From Azonexus sp. (lineage in GTDB: Bacteria; Pseudomonadota; Gammaproteobacteria; Burkholderiales; Rhodocyclaceae), in assembly GCA_031274715.1 (NCBI GenBank), contig JAISPT010000056.1, positions 1 through 63,199 on the forward strand: a stretch of 63,199 nt of DNA, given 5' to 3'. The notes under the pieces were generated by a model that saw only the letters and a program-made list of their open reading frames with translations, did no database searches and was not told where the DNA came from. The stretch's first letter is position 1. The number at the start of each line of letters is the position of its first letter. The position numbers and the translations under genes are program-made. Shown piece after piece: positions 45,909 through 54,592 of this stretch.

Positions 45909-47167
45909 GATCGGCGCTCGAGCACGGCGGCAAAGAAGCCGTCGGTGTGGTGACGGTGCGGCAGCAAGCGCAACATATCGTCTGCCACCGCGATGCCGTG
46001 GCGGGCCAGCACGCCGCCGGCCGGGATCAGTGTGAAATCGGGATGGGCGGCGAGGAAGGCTGCAACGATGGCCTCATTCTCCTCGCGTAACAGGCTGCAG
46101 GTGGCGTAAACGACACGCCCGCCGGGCCGCGCCAGCTTGGCCGCGGCGGCCAGGATGGCTGCCTGTTTCTGTGTCAGCTCGGCCACCGAGGCTTCGCTCT
46201 GCCGCCACTTCAGGTCGGGATTGCGGCGCAAGGTGCCGAGGCCGGAACAGGGCGCATCGACCAGCACGCGGTCGGCCTTGCCGGCCAGGCGCTTGATCTT
46301 CGTATCGCGCTCATGCTCGATGCGCACCGGATGGACGTTGGACAGCCCGGAGCGGGCCAGGCGCGGCTTCAAGTTAGCCAGCCGCTTGGCGGAAACGTCG
46401 AAGGCGTAGAGGCGGCCAGTATTGCGCATCAAGGCGCCAAGCAACAGCGTTTTGCCGCCGGCGCCGGCACAGAAATCGACGACCATCTCGCCGCGCTTGG
46501 GATCGAGCAGGTAGCCAAGCAACTGGCTGCCTTCGTCCTGCACCTCGAAAGCACCTTCGAGAAACAGCGGATGCTTGGCCAGCGCCGGCTTGTCGCGCAG
46601 GCGCACGGCCAGCGGCGAGAGGAGACCCGGCTGTGCGGCGATGCCGTCGGCGGCGAAGCGGGTCAGCACCGTGTCGCGATCCATCTTCATGCTATTCACC
46701 CGCAGGTCGAGCGGTGCCGGCTGGTTCAGCGCCGCCGCCAACGCCGTCACTTCATCGGCGCCGAACTGCTCGGCCAGCCGGGCATACAGCCAGTCTGGCA
46801 GATCGCAGCGCACGGCCGGCGGCATTCCGCTCTCATCCATGCCCTTGGCCGCCGCCAGCCACTCCGCCTCACCAACCTTGAGCACCGGCGCCAACTCGCG
46901 CTGCCCCCAGCCGCGCGTCACCGCCAGCGCCACCAGCAGCCGCTTGCGGTCAGAGAGCCTGCCGGCGCAACGCGCCTCCAGGCTGCGCCCGCGGCGCAAC
47001 ACGGCGAACACCGTCTCGGCGACGAAGGCGCGGTCGGCGTGACCCAACTCGCGGTGGGCGCGAAAATAGCGCGAGACGACGGCATCGGCGGGATGATCGA
47101 AGCTCAGCAACTGGCCGAGCACGGCTTCGGCATGGGCGAACAGGGCGGGTGTGAAACGCGCTTTCAT
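45905..47167 (-). CDS. RsmB/NOP-family RNA (cytosine-5) methyltransferase
   Basis: The 420-residue protein has an N-terminal NusB-like RNA-binding part and a SAM-dependent methyltransferase domain. The latter has VVDFCAGAGGKTLLLGALM (SAM site) and the two catalytic cysteines in DAPCSGLGTLRRNPDLKW and YATCSLLREENE. RsmB methylates C967 of 16S rRNA, but sequence does not exclude other NOP2/RsmF-type targets. The ATG at 47167 overlaps the DUF3108 stop. Confidence 0.92.
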   Translation of the reverse strand: MKARFTPALFAHAEAVLGQLLSFDHPADAVVSRYFRAHRELGHADRAFVAETVFAVLRRGRSLEARCAGRLSDRKRLLVALAVTRGWGQRELAPVLKVGEAEWLAAAKGMDESGMPPAVRCDLPDWLYARLAEQFGADEVTALAAALNQPAPLDLRVNSMKMDRDTVLTRFAADGIAAQPGLLSPLAVRLRDKPALAKHPLFLEGAFEVQDEGSQLLGYLLDPKRGEMVVDFCAGAGGKTLLLGALMRNTGRLYAFDVSAKRLANLKPRLARSGLSNVHPVRIEHERDTKIKRLAGKADRVLVDAPCSGLGTLRRNPDLKWRQSEASVAELTQKQAAILAAAAKLARPGGRVVYATCSLLREENEAIVAAFLAAHPDFTLIPAGGVLARHGIAVADDMLRLLPHRHHTDGFFAAVLERRS

Positions 47168-48156
47168 CAGAATTCCAGATCGGTGGCGACTTGCTCGAAA
47201 CTGTCGCCTTTCTTGTCGGTAAAACGGATTTTAACCGGCAAGCGGCCATGATCGAGCGCAATCCAGATTTCCGTCGTGCTGTCGGTCATCGCCCGCAAGC
47301 GCAGGGTGCGAAAGCGGCCGGCCGGCACCTCAATCTCTTCCTCGCCCAAAGCGTCGATCTGCTGCCGCTCGTACCAACGGGCGGTGGCGACGCTCAGTCC
47401 TACTCCTTCGGCCAGTTCTCCGAGATAGGCGAGCTGGTAGTTGAGCGACAGAATGTCTTGGGCGCCGGGCGTCAGCCGGTGCGTACTGCCGTCGCGCAGC
47501 AGGTGTAACTGACCGGTCGCCCAGTCGAAGTCGGCGCCCTCCTCAGCCTCGTGACCGTCACGGCGGCTGCGGAAACTTTCCGGTTGTAGACCGCCGGCGA
47601 CCAGCCGGCCGCGGCTCTCCAACACCACCCGCACCGGCCGGAAGAAGGCGGCCAGACCACTGGTCTCGCTGACTCCGCGCAGCAGGTAACTGCCGTCCTC
47701 GGCGAATTCCCAGTGATGCTCGGCACGGCCGACCTGTAGACCGAGCGATTCCTTGATGATGGCGAAGCGGATGGTGCCGCTGGCCGGCAGCGCCAGCGCG
47801 GGCGGCCCCGGTTCCGACAGCAGCAACGGCGGAGCGGCTTCGTCGATGTCGGCAGCAGCAGCCTCGGCTTCCGGTTCCGCCGTTTCGGCAGGGACCGGCG
47901 GCTCGGCCACGACCGCCGGGACAGCAACGGGGGTCGGTGCCGGGCGCAGCTTGGGTGGCAACGGTTTTGGTTTTGGTTTTGGCACCGGCACAGCCGGTGG
48001 CGCCACGGCCGGTGGCGGCGCTGGTGGTGGCCGCAATTCGGCTTGCAGCACCACCGTCTCCGGTTCATCGCCGAACAATTCGAAGTCGATCCCGAACAGC
48101 GCCGCGCCGTGGATCAGCAGCGATCCGGCCAGGGCGGCAAGCAGGACGACCGGCAT
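47167..48156 (-). CDS. DUF3108-domain protein with proline-rich linker
   Basis: The 329-residue protein has an N-terminal hydrophobic anchor (MPVVLLAALAGSLLIHGAALFG) and a proline/lysine-rich linker (about 40-75, VPVPKPKPKPLPPK). The C-terminal DUF3108 domain (about 125-329) includes FAIIKESLGLQVGRAEHHWEFAEDGSYLLRG and the terminal IWIALDHGRLPVKIRFTDKKGDSFEQVATD. The TonB-like linker suggests it spans the periplasm. Function unknown. It is joined to purN (6 bp apart) and rsmB-like. Confidence 0.88.
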   Translation of the reverse strand: MPVVLLAALAGSLLIHGAALFGIDFELFGDEPETVVLQAELRPPPAPPPAVAPPAVPVPKPKPKPLPPKLRPAPTPVAVPAVVAEPPVPAETAEPEAEAAAADIDEAAPPLLLSEPGPPALALPASGTIRFAIIKESLGLQVGRAEHHWEFAEDGSYLLRGVSETSGLAAFFRPVRVVLESRGRLVAGGLQPESFRSRRDGHEAEEGADFDWATGQLHLLRDGSTHRLTPGAQDILSLNYQLAYLGELAEGVGLSVATARWYERQQIDALGEEEIEVPAGRFRTLRLRAMTDSTTEIWIALDHGRLPVKIRFTDKKGDSFEQVATDLEF

Positions 48157-48162
48157 CGCCGC

Positions 48163-48810
48163 TTAGTCGCCCCCGGGGGCGATCAGCACCGCCGTGCCGT
48201 CGCCTGCACTAGCCACGCGTACGCGCCCATCAAGCAGTTGCAAGCGGCCTTCGGCGAACCAGCGCACGGCCTGCGGATAAATCACATGCTCCTGGGCCAA
48301 CACGCGGGCGGCCAGGGTTTCCTCGCTGTCCGTGTCGAGCACCGGCACCGCAGCCTGGAGGATGATCGGGCCGTGATCGAGCGCCGGTGTGACGAAATGT
48401 ACGGTGCAGCCATGCACCCGCACGCCTTCTTCCAGCGCCCGCTGATGGGTGTGCAGACCGGGGAAAGCCGGCAGCAGCGAGGGGTGGATGTTGAGCAGCC
48501 GGCCCTCGTAGTGGCGGACAAAATCCTCGCCAAGGATGCGCATGAAGCCGGCCAGCACCACCAGGTCCGGGGCGTACCGGTCGATGCATTCGGCCAGCGC
48601 GGCGTCGAAGGCGGCGCGGCCGGCGAAGGTCTTGTGGTCGAGCGCTTCGCTGGCGATGCCGGCACGCGCCGCGGTTTCCAGGCCGCGGGCGTCGGGGCGG
48701 TTGCTGATGACGGCGACGATGGCAACCGGCAGCTTGCCGGCGTCGCGGGCGGCAATCAGCGCTTCCATGTTGCTGCCGCGGCCAGAAATCAGGATAACGA
48801 CACGTTTCAT
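48163..48810 (-). CDS. purN: Phosphoribosylglycinamide formyltransferase
   Basis: The 215-residue enzyme transfers the formyl group of 10-formyl-THF to GAR, the third step of purine synthesis. Motifs are VVILISGRGSNMEALI, DLVVLAGFMRIL, RLLNIHPSLLPAFPGLHTHQRALEEGVRVHGCTVHFV and the catalytic NIHPSLLP His. Unlike in E. coli it is not beside purM, which lies 12 kb away here. It overlaps the upstream lipoprotein gene by four bases. Confidence 0.97.
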   Translation of the reverse strand: MKRVVILISGRGSNMEALIAARDAGKLPVAIVAVISNRPDARGLETAARAGIASEALDHKTFAGRAAFDAALAECIDRYAPDLVVLAGFMRILGEDFVRHYEGRLLNIHPSLLPAFPGLHTHQRALEEGVRVHGCTVHFVTPALDHGPIILQAAVPVLDTDSEETLAARVLAQEHVIYPQAVRWFAEGRLQLLDGRVRVASAGDGTAVLIAPGGD

Positions 48811-49517
48811 TTCAATAAACCCACCGGTAAGAAGATGCCGCCAATCACCGATTGGGTCACCCGGGACAGGGTGCGACCGTTGCGGTCGGCGACGATCTTG
48901 GCCATGAAATCGAGCAGGCCAGTCAGACGACCGAATTCGCGCTCGAAGGAAAGATTGCGCTTGGCCGGATCAAGCTCGTTGGAAAGCAGGAATAACTCGC
49001 CGCTGGCCAGCCGGTCGTTGCCCAGTTTCCAGATGGCGACTTCCATGTTGCGGGCGCTGTTGTACAGCTTTGTCTCGTTCAACTCGTCGAACAGGTAAAA
49101 CTCCTGCTTGTTGTCGAAGGCCGCGTCGACCATGGTCAGCAAGCCGTACACCAGGGCCGCGACACGGTCGCCAGAATAAGCTTCGGTGAAAGCCAGCGCT
49201 GCCGCCTGGCCCTCGCGCCGGCCACCGAATTCCGGCCAGGAGCCCGTCTCGCGGTGGCGCAAGCGGTCAACCGCCGCCTCGCGGCTGGCCTGGCCGCCTC
49301 TACGCCATTCCTTGGGATTGCGCTTATACAACTTGTCGGCGATCAGCAGCAGACCGTCGACAACCTCGGCGCGATTGGCGTCGGCAATGCGGTCGATCTC
49401 GGTCTTGGCCAGGTACTTGACGTCGACCTTGGTCCCGGTTCGTCCCTGGCGGTCCATCTCGGTGGCGCAGCCGGCCAGAAGGAGGGTGCACAACAGAGGC
49501 AGCCCCCAGGCGCGCAT
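48807..49517 (-). CDS. Putative lipoprotein
   Basis: The 236-residue protein has a lipobox, LLLAGC (Cys17), after a short signal sequence, MRAWGLPLLCTLLLAGCATE. The mature part is mostly helical, with blocks KVDVKYLAKTEIDRIADANRAEVVDGLLLIADKLYKRNP and FDNKQEFYLFDELNETKLYNSARNMEVAIWKLG. No domain is recognised. The ATG at 49517 overlaps the dedA stop (TGATG), so it is coupled to dedA. Confidence 0.85.
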   Translation of the reverse strand: MRAWGLPLLCTLLLAGCATEMDRQGRTGTKVDVKYLAKTEIDRIADANRAEVVDGLLLIADKLYKRNPKEWRRGGQASREAAVDRLRHRETGSWPEFGGRREGQAAALAFTEAYSGDRVAALVYGLLTMVDAAFDNKQEFYLFDELNETKLYNSARNMEVAIWKLGNDRLASGELFLLSNELDPAKRNLSFEREFGRLTGLLDFMAKIVADRNGRTLSRVTQSVIGGIFLPVGLLK

Positions 49518-50158
49518 CAGGTGCCCCGGCTCTTCAGGTAACCAATGCCGGCCGGTATGAGCGAAACGATGATGATGCCGACGATGATCAGCGACAGGTT
49601 GGCCTTGACCCAGGGCAGGTTGCCCAGCCAGTAGCCGGCCAGGCACAGCGAGACGATCCAGCCGACGGCACCGGCCAGGTTGAAGAACTGGAACTTGCCG
49701 TAGGACATCGCCCCGATACCGGCAACAAATGGCGCGAAGGTGCGGAACAGCGGGAGGAAGCGCGAGATCACCAGCGTCTTGCCGCCGTGCTTCTCGTAGA
49801 AGGCATGGGTCTTGACCAGTGCCTCCTTGTTGAAGAAGCGCGAGTTCTCCCAGTGGAAGACTTTTGGCCCAAGATAGCGGCCGATATGGTAGTTGAGCGT
49901 GTTGCCGAGCGCCGCCGCCACCAGCAGCACGACGATCAGCGTGGTGATGTCCATGCCGCCCTCGCCCAGCGCCGCCAGGGCACCGGCGACGAAGAGCAGC
50001 GAATCGCCGGGCAGGAAGGGGGTGACGACGAAGCCGGTCTCGGCAAAGATGATGACGAACAGGATGGCGTAGATCCACAGTCCGTACTGCTGAACCAGCA
50101 AGGCCAGGTGTGTGTCGAGGTGAAGAACGATGTCGATGAATTGGCTCAGGAGTTCCAT
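49517..50158 (-). CDS. DedA-family membrane protein
   Basis: The 213-residue protein has five to six hydrophobic segments. The DedA/VTT core is visible: IIFAETGFVVTPFLPGDSLLFVAGALAALG, the re-entrant GNTLNYHIGRYLGPKVF, and FLPLFRTFAPFVAGIGAMSYGKF. Family members act in undecaprenyl phosphate or phospholipid flipping. It is divergent from mutL with 43 bp between the starts. Confidence 0.92.
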   Translation of the reverse strand: MELLSQFIDIVLHLDTHLALLVQQYGLWIYAILFVIIFAETGFVVTPFLPGDSLLFVAGALAALGEGGMDITTLIVVLLVAAALGNTLNYHIGRYLGPKVFHWENSRFFNKEALVKTHAFYEKHGGKTLVISRFLPLFRTFAPFVAGIGAMSYGKFQFFNLAGAVGWIVSLCLAGYWLGNLPWVKANLSLIIVGIIIVSLIPAGIGYLKSRGT

Positions 50159-50201
50159 GGGATGACCGGGATGATGGGCGAGGGCGCATTATAATCCGCG
50201 C

Positions 50202-52031
50202 ATGCCGACCATCGCCCGCCTCCCCGACCTCCTGATCAGCCAGATTGCCGCCGGCGAGGTGGTTGAAAGACCGGCCTCGGTCCTCAAGGAATTGCTCGAA
50301 AACAGCCTCGATGCCGGCAGCCGGGTAATCCAGGTGCATCTTGAGGAAGGCGGAGTCAAGCTGATCCGCGTTACCGACGACGGTTGTGGTATCGCCAAGG
50401 AGCAACTGGCGCTGGCCCTGACCCGCCACGCTACTTCGAAGATCACCAGCCTCGACGACCTCGAACGCGTCGGCACCCTCGGCTTTCGCGGCGAGGCGCT
50501 GGCCTCGGTGGCCTCAGTGGCGCGGTTGACGCTGAGCAGTCGCGAGCGCGGCACGAGTCATGCTTGGAAATTAAAGGGCGAGTCGGTGGCTGGCGGGGCC
50601 GAACCGGAACCGGCGGCGCTGATGGCCGGCACTGTGGTCGAGATGCGCGACCTGTACTTCAACACCCCGGCCCGACGCAAATTCCTCAAGGCCGAGGGCA
50701 CCGAGTTCGCCCACTGCGCCGATACCGTCAAGCGCTTGGCACTGACCCGCCCCGACGTTGCCTTCAGCCTGACCCACAACGGCCGCAACCTATTCCAACT
50801 GGCCCCGGCCGACCGGTCCCGGCGCATCGCCGACATCCTCGGCGAGGACTTCCTCGCCGCCGCCCGCACCGTCGACGCCACTGCCGGCCCGCTGGCTATC
50901 GCCGGCTTCGCCATCGACCCGACTCGCGCCAGCGACGCCAAGGACGGCCAGTATGTTTTCGTCAATGGCCGCTTCGTGCGCGACAAGGTAATCGGCCACG
51001 CGTTGCGCGAAGCCTACCGGGACGTGCTGCACGGCAGCCGCCAGCCGGCCGTTTGCCTGTTCGTCGAGATTGATCCGACATTGGTCGACGTCAATGTCCA
51101 CCCGGCCAAGACCGAAGTCCGCTTCCGTGACGCGCGGGCCGTGCACCAGTTTGTATTCCACGCCGTGCAGCGCACGCTGGCAACGCCGATCGAGCGTCCA
51201 ATCAACCCTGGCGGCTTCGCCGCATCGCCGGAGGCCCCCCCCCGCACCTGGACCGCGCCCGCCAACGATACGCCCGCGGCGCGTCGCGACACCGGCCGTC
51301 CTGCCGCCCACCCGCCGCCGCTACGCCAGCAGGGCACGCTCGGCATTGCCGACCCGGCAGCCACCGCCTATCTGGCCTTCGCCCAGGCAGCGCACAGCCC
51401 GGCTGCCGACATCACCCCGCCATTCCCGACCGCCAGTAGCAGCGAGGCACCACTGCTCGGCTACGCGCTGGCGCAACTGCACGGCATCTACATCCTGGCC
51501 CAGAACGCCCGCGGCTTGGTGCTGGTCGACATGCACGCGGCGCACGAGCGCATCCTCTACGAAAAGCTGAAAGCGGCCTTCGACAGCCGCCAAGTCACCA
51601 CCCAGGCGCTGCTGATCCCGGCCGTATTCGCGGCTGACTCGCTCGACATCGCGACGGTCGAGGAGCATACCGCGGCGCTGGCTGAACTCGGCTTCCAGAT
51701 CGCCCCGCTCGGCCCCAAGCAGCTTGGCGTGCGTAGCGTACCGGCGCTGCTCCAGGGCGGCGATCCGGCGGCGCTGGCACGCGCGCTGCTCGGCGAACTG
51801 CGCGAGCACGGTCTGAGCCAGCTGCTCACCGCCCGGCGCAACGAGCTGCTGGCGACCATGGCCTGCCACGGCGCGGTGCGTGCTCGACGTCAGCTGTCGC
51901 TGCCGGAAATGAACGCACTGCTGCGGCAGATGGAAGAAACCGAGCGCGCCGGCCAATGCAACCACGGCCGTCCGACCTGGAGCGAACTGTCGCTGGAGCA
52001 ACTCGACAAGCTATTCCTGCGCGGCCAGTAA
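50202..52031 (+). CDS. mutL: DNA mismatch repair protein MutL
   Basis: The 609-residue protein has the GHKL ATPase N-terminus (LISQIAAGEVVERPASVLKELLENSLDAGS, VTDDGCGI, GTLGFRGEALASVASV) and a proline-rich linker (about 335-420). The C-terminal dimerisation domain follows (LLGYALAQLHGIYILAQNARGLVLVDMHAAHERI). It links MutS to downstream nucleases. In E. coli mutL precedes miaA; here two genes and a regulator lie between. Confidence 0.97.
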   Translation: MPTIARLPDLLISQIAAGEVVERPASVLKELLENSLDAGSRVIQVHLEEGGVKLIRVTDDGCGIAKEQLALALTRHATSKITSLDDLERVGTLGFRGEALASVASVARLTLSSRERGTSHAWKLKGESVAGGAEPEPAALMAGTVVEMRDLYFNTPARRKFLKAEGTEFAHCADTVKRLALTRPDVAFSLTHNGRNLFQLAPADRSRRIADILGEDFLAAARTVDATAGPLAIAGFAIDPTRASDAKDGQYVFVNGRFVRDKVIGHALREAYRDVLHGSRQPAVCLFVEIDPTLVDVNVHPAKTEVRFRDARAVHQFVFHAVQRTLATPIERPINPGGFAASPEAPPRTWTAPANDTPAARRDTGRPAAHPPPLRQQGTLGIADPAATAYLAFAQAAHSPAADITPPFPTASSSEAPLLGYALAQLHGIYILAQNARGLVLVDMHAAHERILYEKLKAAFDSRQVTTQALLIPAVFAADSLDIATVEEHTAALAELGFQIAPLGPKQLGVRSVPALLQGGDPAALARALLGELREHGLSQLLTARRNELLATMACHGAVRARRQLSLPEMNALLRQMEETERAGQCNHGRPTWSELSLEQLDKLFLRGQ

Positions 52032-52112
52032 GCTTCTTCTTTTTTATGACAACCTGCACGGAAATATCGGGGTTTTCAGGAAATCCTCAAATTATTCATA
52101 AGGAGTAGAAAC

Positions 52113-52829
52113 ATGAAAAAATGGTTGTTTCTTGTCGTCGCGCTGCTGATCGTCGGCGCGGCCGTCTTCTTCCTGTCCGGCAATCCGCTCGGTCATCTGG
52201 TAAAGATGGCCATCGAAGAATTTGGCCCGAAGATGACCCAGGCCGAAGTCAGCGTCGGTGCGATCGCCATTTCCGCCACCGATGGCGAAGGCTCGATTTC
52301 CAACCTGAAACTCGGCAACCCCAAGGGCTTCAAGTCAAACCATGCGCTGAAGGCGGACAAGATCGCACTCGCCCTGGAGCCATCCAGCCTGACGAAGGAC
52401 GTCGTGGTGATCCGCAAGATTGCACTGGACAGCCCGCACATCATCTATGAAAAGAACAGCAACGGCGTCACCAACTTCGACGCCATCCAGCGCAACATCG
52501 AGCAATATCTCGGCACATCCGGGGGAAAAAACAAAGACAGCAGCGAAAAAAGCGGCGACACGAAAAAGATGATTATCGAGTCTTTCAGCGTCCGCAATGC
52601 GAAGGTCAGTTATAGCGGCCTGATGGATGTTGATATCAATCTGCCCGATATCGAACTACGCGACATCGGCAAAAAAACCGGCGGCGTCGATGCCGCCAAC
52701 CTGGCTAAGGCCATCATCTCCGAACTGAACGCACGCACCATGCAAGCGGCCGCCAAATCCGTGACCAACAGCGTCGGAGCAGCGACAGACAGTGCAAAGA
52801 AGGCGATCAAGGGGTTCATCGGGAAGTAA
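52113..52829 (+). CDS. AsmA-like periplasmic membrane-anchored protein
   Basis: The 238-residue protein has an N-terminal anchor (MKKWLFLVVALLIVGAAVFFL). The periplasmic part has AsmA/DUF748-like beta strands, with ISNLKLGNPKGFKSNHALKADKIALALEPSSL and SPHIIYEKNSNGVTNFDAIQRNI. The tail is a helix of small residues (about 195-238). AsmA-like proteins take part in lipid transport to the outer membrane; this is a short version. AAGGAG precedes the ATG. Confidence 0.8.
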   Translation: MKKWLFLVVALLIVGAAVFFLSGNPLGHLVKMAIEEFGPKMTQAEVSVGAIAISATDGEGSISNLKLGNPKGFKSNHALKADKIALALEPSSLTKDVVVIRKIALDSPHIIYEKNSNGVTNFDAIQRNIEQYLGTSGGKNKDSSEKSGDTKKMIIESFSVRNAKVSYSGLMDVDINLPDIELRDIGKKTGGVDAANLAKAIISELNARTMQAAAKSVTNSVGAATDSAKKAIKGFIGK

Positions 52830-52858
52830 TGTCGCTCAATTGCGCTTAGGGAGACACG

Positions 52859-53548
52859 ATGCGCTTCGTCCGCCGCTTCCTCAACCGCCTGGAAAACCAA
52901 CCCGAGCAACACGACACGGTGGTCGTCGTCGACGTGCTGCGCTCTTTCACCACGGCGGCGGTGGCGCTGGCGCGCGGCGCCCGGGCCGTCCATCTGGTCG
53001 CCGGTGCCACCGCCGCCGCTACACTGCGCCGCTCGCTGCCGCGTTGCCTGGCGGTCGGCGCCATCGCCGGCGGTGACCCGCTGCCCGGTTTCGACTGCGG
53101 CAATTCGCCGGCGCAACTGTTGACCTATCAACTGAACGGCCGCGACGTAGTGCTGTGCACCACCGCCAGCGTCCGCGGCCTGCAGCGCTTTCGCCATGCC
53201 CGCGTCCTGTATGCCGCCAGCCTCGTCTGCGCCCGGGCGACAGCAGAGGCCATCCGCGCTACCGGCGCCGACGAAGTCTGCTTCGTAATCACCGGCGAAT
53301 GGGTGGATCGCGATGGTGACGAGGACATCGCCTGCGCCGACTACATCGAGGCCCTGCTGCGCGGCGAATCGCCCACCGCCGAGGATTTCACCCGGCGCGT
53401 GCGCGCCTCCGACTTTGGCCGCCGTTTCGGCAGCGCCACCTACCCCCACCTGGCGGCCGGCGACCTGCAAGTGGCCAGCGGCGTCGACCGCTACGCCTTC
53501 GCCATGCCGGTGCAGCGCCAAGGCGAGCAGTTGGTCATCGGAGGCTGA
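52859..53548 (+). CDS. ComB-family 2-phosphosulfolactate phosphatase-like protein
   Basis: The 229-residue protein has the ComB pattern: VVVVDVLRSFTTAAVALARGA at the start, PGFDCGNSPAQLL in the middle and VLCTTASVRGLQRF. In methanogens ComB dephosphorylates 2-phosphosulfolactate in coenzyme M synthesis. Bacteria outside that pathway carry homologues of unknown role, and no comA or other coenzyme M gene is near. It lies 29 bp after the AsmA-like gene and is probably in one operon with it. Confidence 0.87.
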   Translation: MRFVRRFLNRLENQPEQHDTVVVVDVLRSFTTAAVALARGARAVHLVAGATAAATLRRSLPRCLAVGAIAGGDPLPGFDCGNSPAQLLTYQLNGRDVVLCTTASVRGLQRFRHARVLYAASLVCARATAEAIRATGADEVCFVITGEWVDRDGDEDIACADYIEALLRGESPTAEDFTRRVRASDFGRRFGSATYPHLAAGDLQVASGVDRYAFAMPVQRQGEQLVIGG

Positions 53549-53554
53549 ACGGGG

Positions 53555-54250
53555 CTATTGCTGTTGGGCCTGCAGGCGGGCGAGGCAGGGAATACTGATG
53601 TGCCTGCCATCCACCTGGATCAATCCGAGATCGCTGAGCTCGTGCAGGATGCGCGAGAAATGCTCCTGCGTCAGATTGAGGCGGGAAGCAATCACGCCCT
53701 TGGTCACCGTCAGTTCGATCACCACCTTATCCCGCCCTTGCTCGGACTCGGGAATTTCGTGCAGCAGGTAGCCGATGATGCGCTCCTTGCCGGACAGCAA
53801 CGAATAGCCCTCGACGTCGAGCATCAACTGGTGCGCGCGCATCGCCAGACCAGCTAGCATCTTGCGCCCGAATTCGTGGTCCTGATCCAGTTCGGCGAAG
53901 ATCGCCGATTTCGGCACATGCAGCAGCAACGAGTCGCTTAGGGCCTGAGTTGAGACGATATAGGGCTTGTCGAGGAACATGATCGCCTCGCCGAAAGTCT
54001 GCCCCTGTCCGATCACCTCGACCACTTTCTCGATTCCCTGCGGCGAAGTGAAGGACAGCTTGATCTGTCCATACACCACGATGTGAAAACCGTTGCAGGG
54101 GTCGCCGCGGTGGAAGAGCGTCTCGCCCTTCTTGCAGCGTATCTCCCGCGTCACTTTGGCGATGGTCGCGATGTGCTCCGGCTCCAGGCCGCTGAACAGC
54201 GCAATGCGACTCAAATGGGTTTCGATGTTGATCGGGCCATGGTCTCGCAC
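53555..54250 (-). CDS. Crp/Fnr-family regulator, DNR-like
   Basis: The 231-residue protein has a cNMP-type sensor domain (about 15-130: GETLFHRGDPCNGFHIVVYGQIKLSFTSPQG), a dimerisation helix and a C-terminal HTH. The recognition helix LTQEHFSRILHEL has the E-x-x-S-R pattern of FNR/DNR proteins that read TTGAT half-sites. The N-terminal four-Cys cluster of FNR is absent, which favours a DNR-type (NO/haem) or similar sensor. The start is GTG at 54250 behind AAGGAGG; an ATG at 54301 would add 17 residues. Confidence 0.88.
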   Translation of the reverse strand: MRDHGPINIETHLSRIALFSGLEPEHIATIAKVTREIRCKKGETLFHRGDPCNGFHIVVYGQIKLSFTSPQGIEKVVEVIGQGQTFGEAIMFLDKPYIVSTQALSDSLLLHVPKSAIFAELDQDHEFGRKMLAGLAMRAHQLMLDVEGYSLLSGKERIIGYLLHEIPESEQGRDKVVIELTVTKGVIASRLNLTQEHFSRILHELSDLGLIQVDGRHISIPCLARLQAQQQ

Positions 54251-54314
54251 ACATCCTCCTTGGGGGCTGGCTAAAGGGCAAGTCGTCACAACTCGTTTCA
54301 TCCAATATATATTT

Positions 54315-54328
54315 TTGATTTTAATCAA
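54315..54328. promoter_or_regulatory. Perfect FNR/DNR box upstream of the Crp/Fnr gene
   Basis: TTGATTTTAATCAA matches TTGAT-N4-ATCAA exactly. It lies 65 bp upstream of the GTG start in an AT-rich block between the divergent regulator and miaA. It suggests autoregulation. The remaining 54330-54592 has no gene; an 11-bp sequence, CTTGTGCAGTA, occurs twice (54352 and 54487). Confidence 0.7.
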
Positions 54329-54592
54329 ATATAACAGAAGAATGCGCCGACGCTTGTGCAGTACGCCACAAATGGCTGCACAAATGAAATCAATGGATTG
54401 GCGTTCGTAGCAAGGCGTGAAACGCAGTGATACCGGGGGATATCGCGAACATTTGCCAGGCCGCCGTCGATGCGAAGACGCGATTTCTTGTGCAGTATTT
54501 GCACTATCTGCGGAGCACCACACTAATGTCCCGCTGGCTGGCCGGTTGCCGCCGCCGGGGACGATTCGACCGGCGTGTTAACATTCGCCGCC

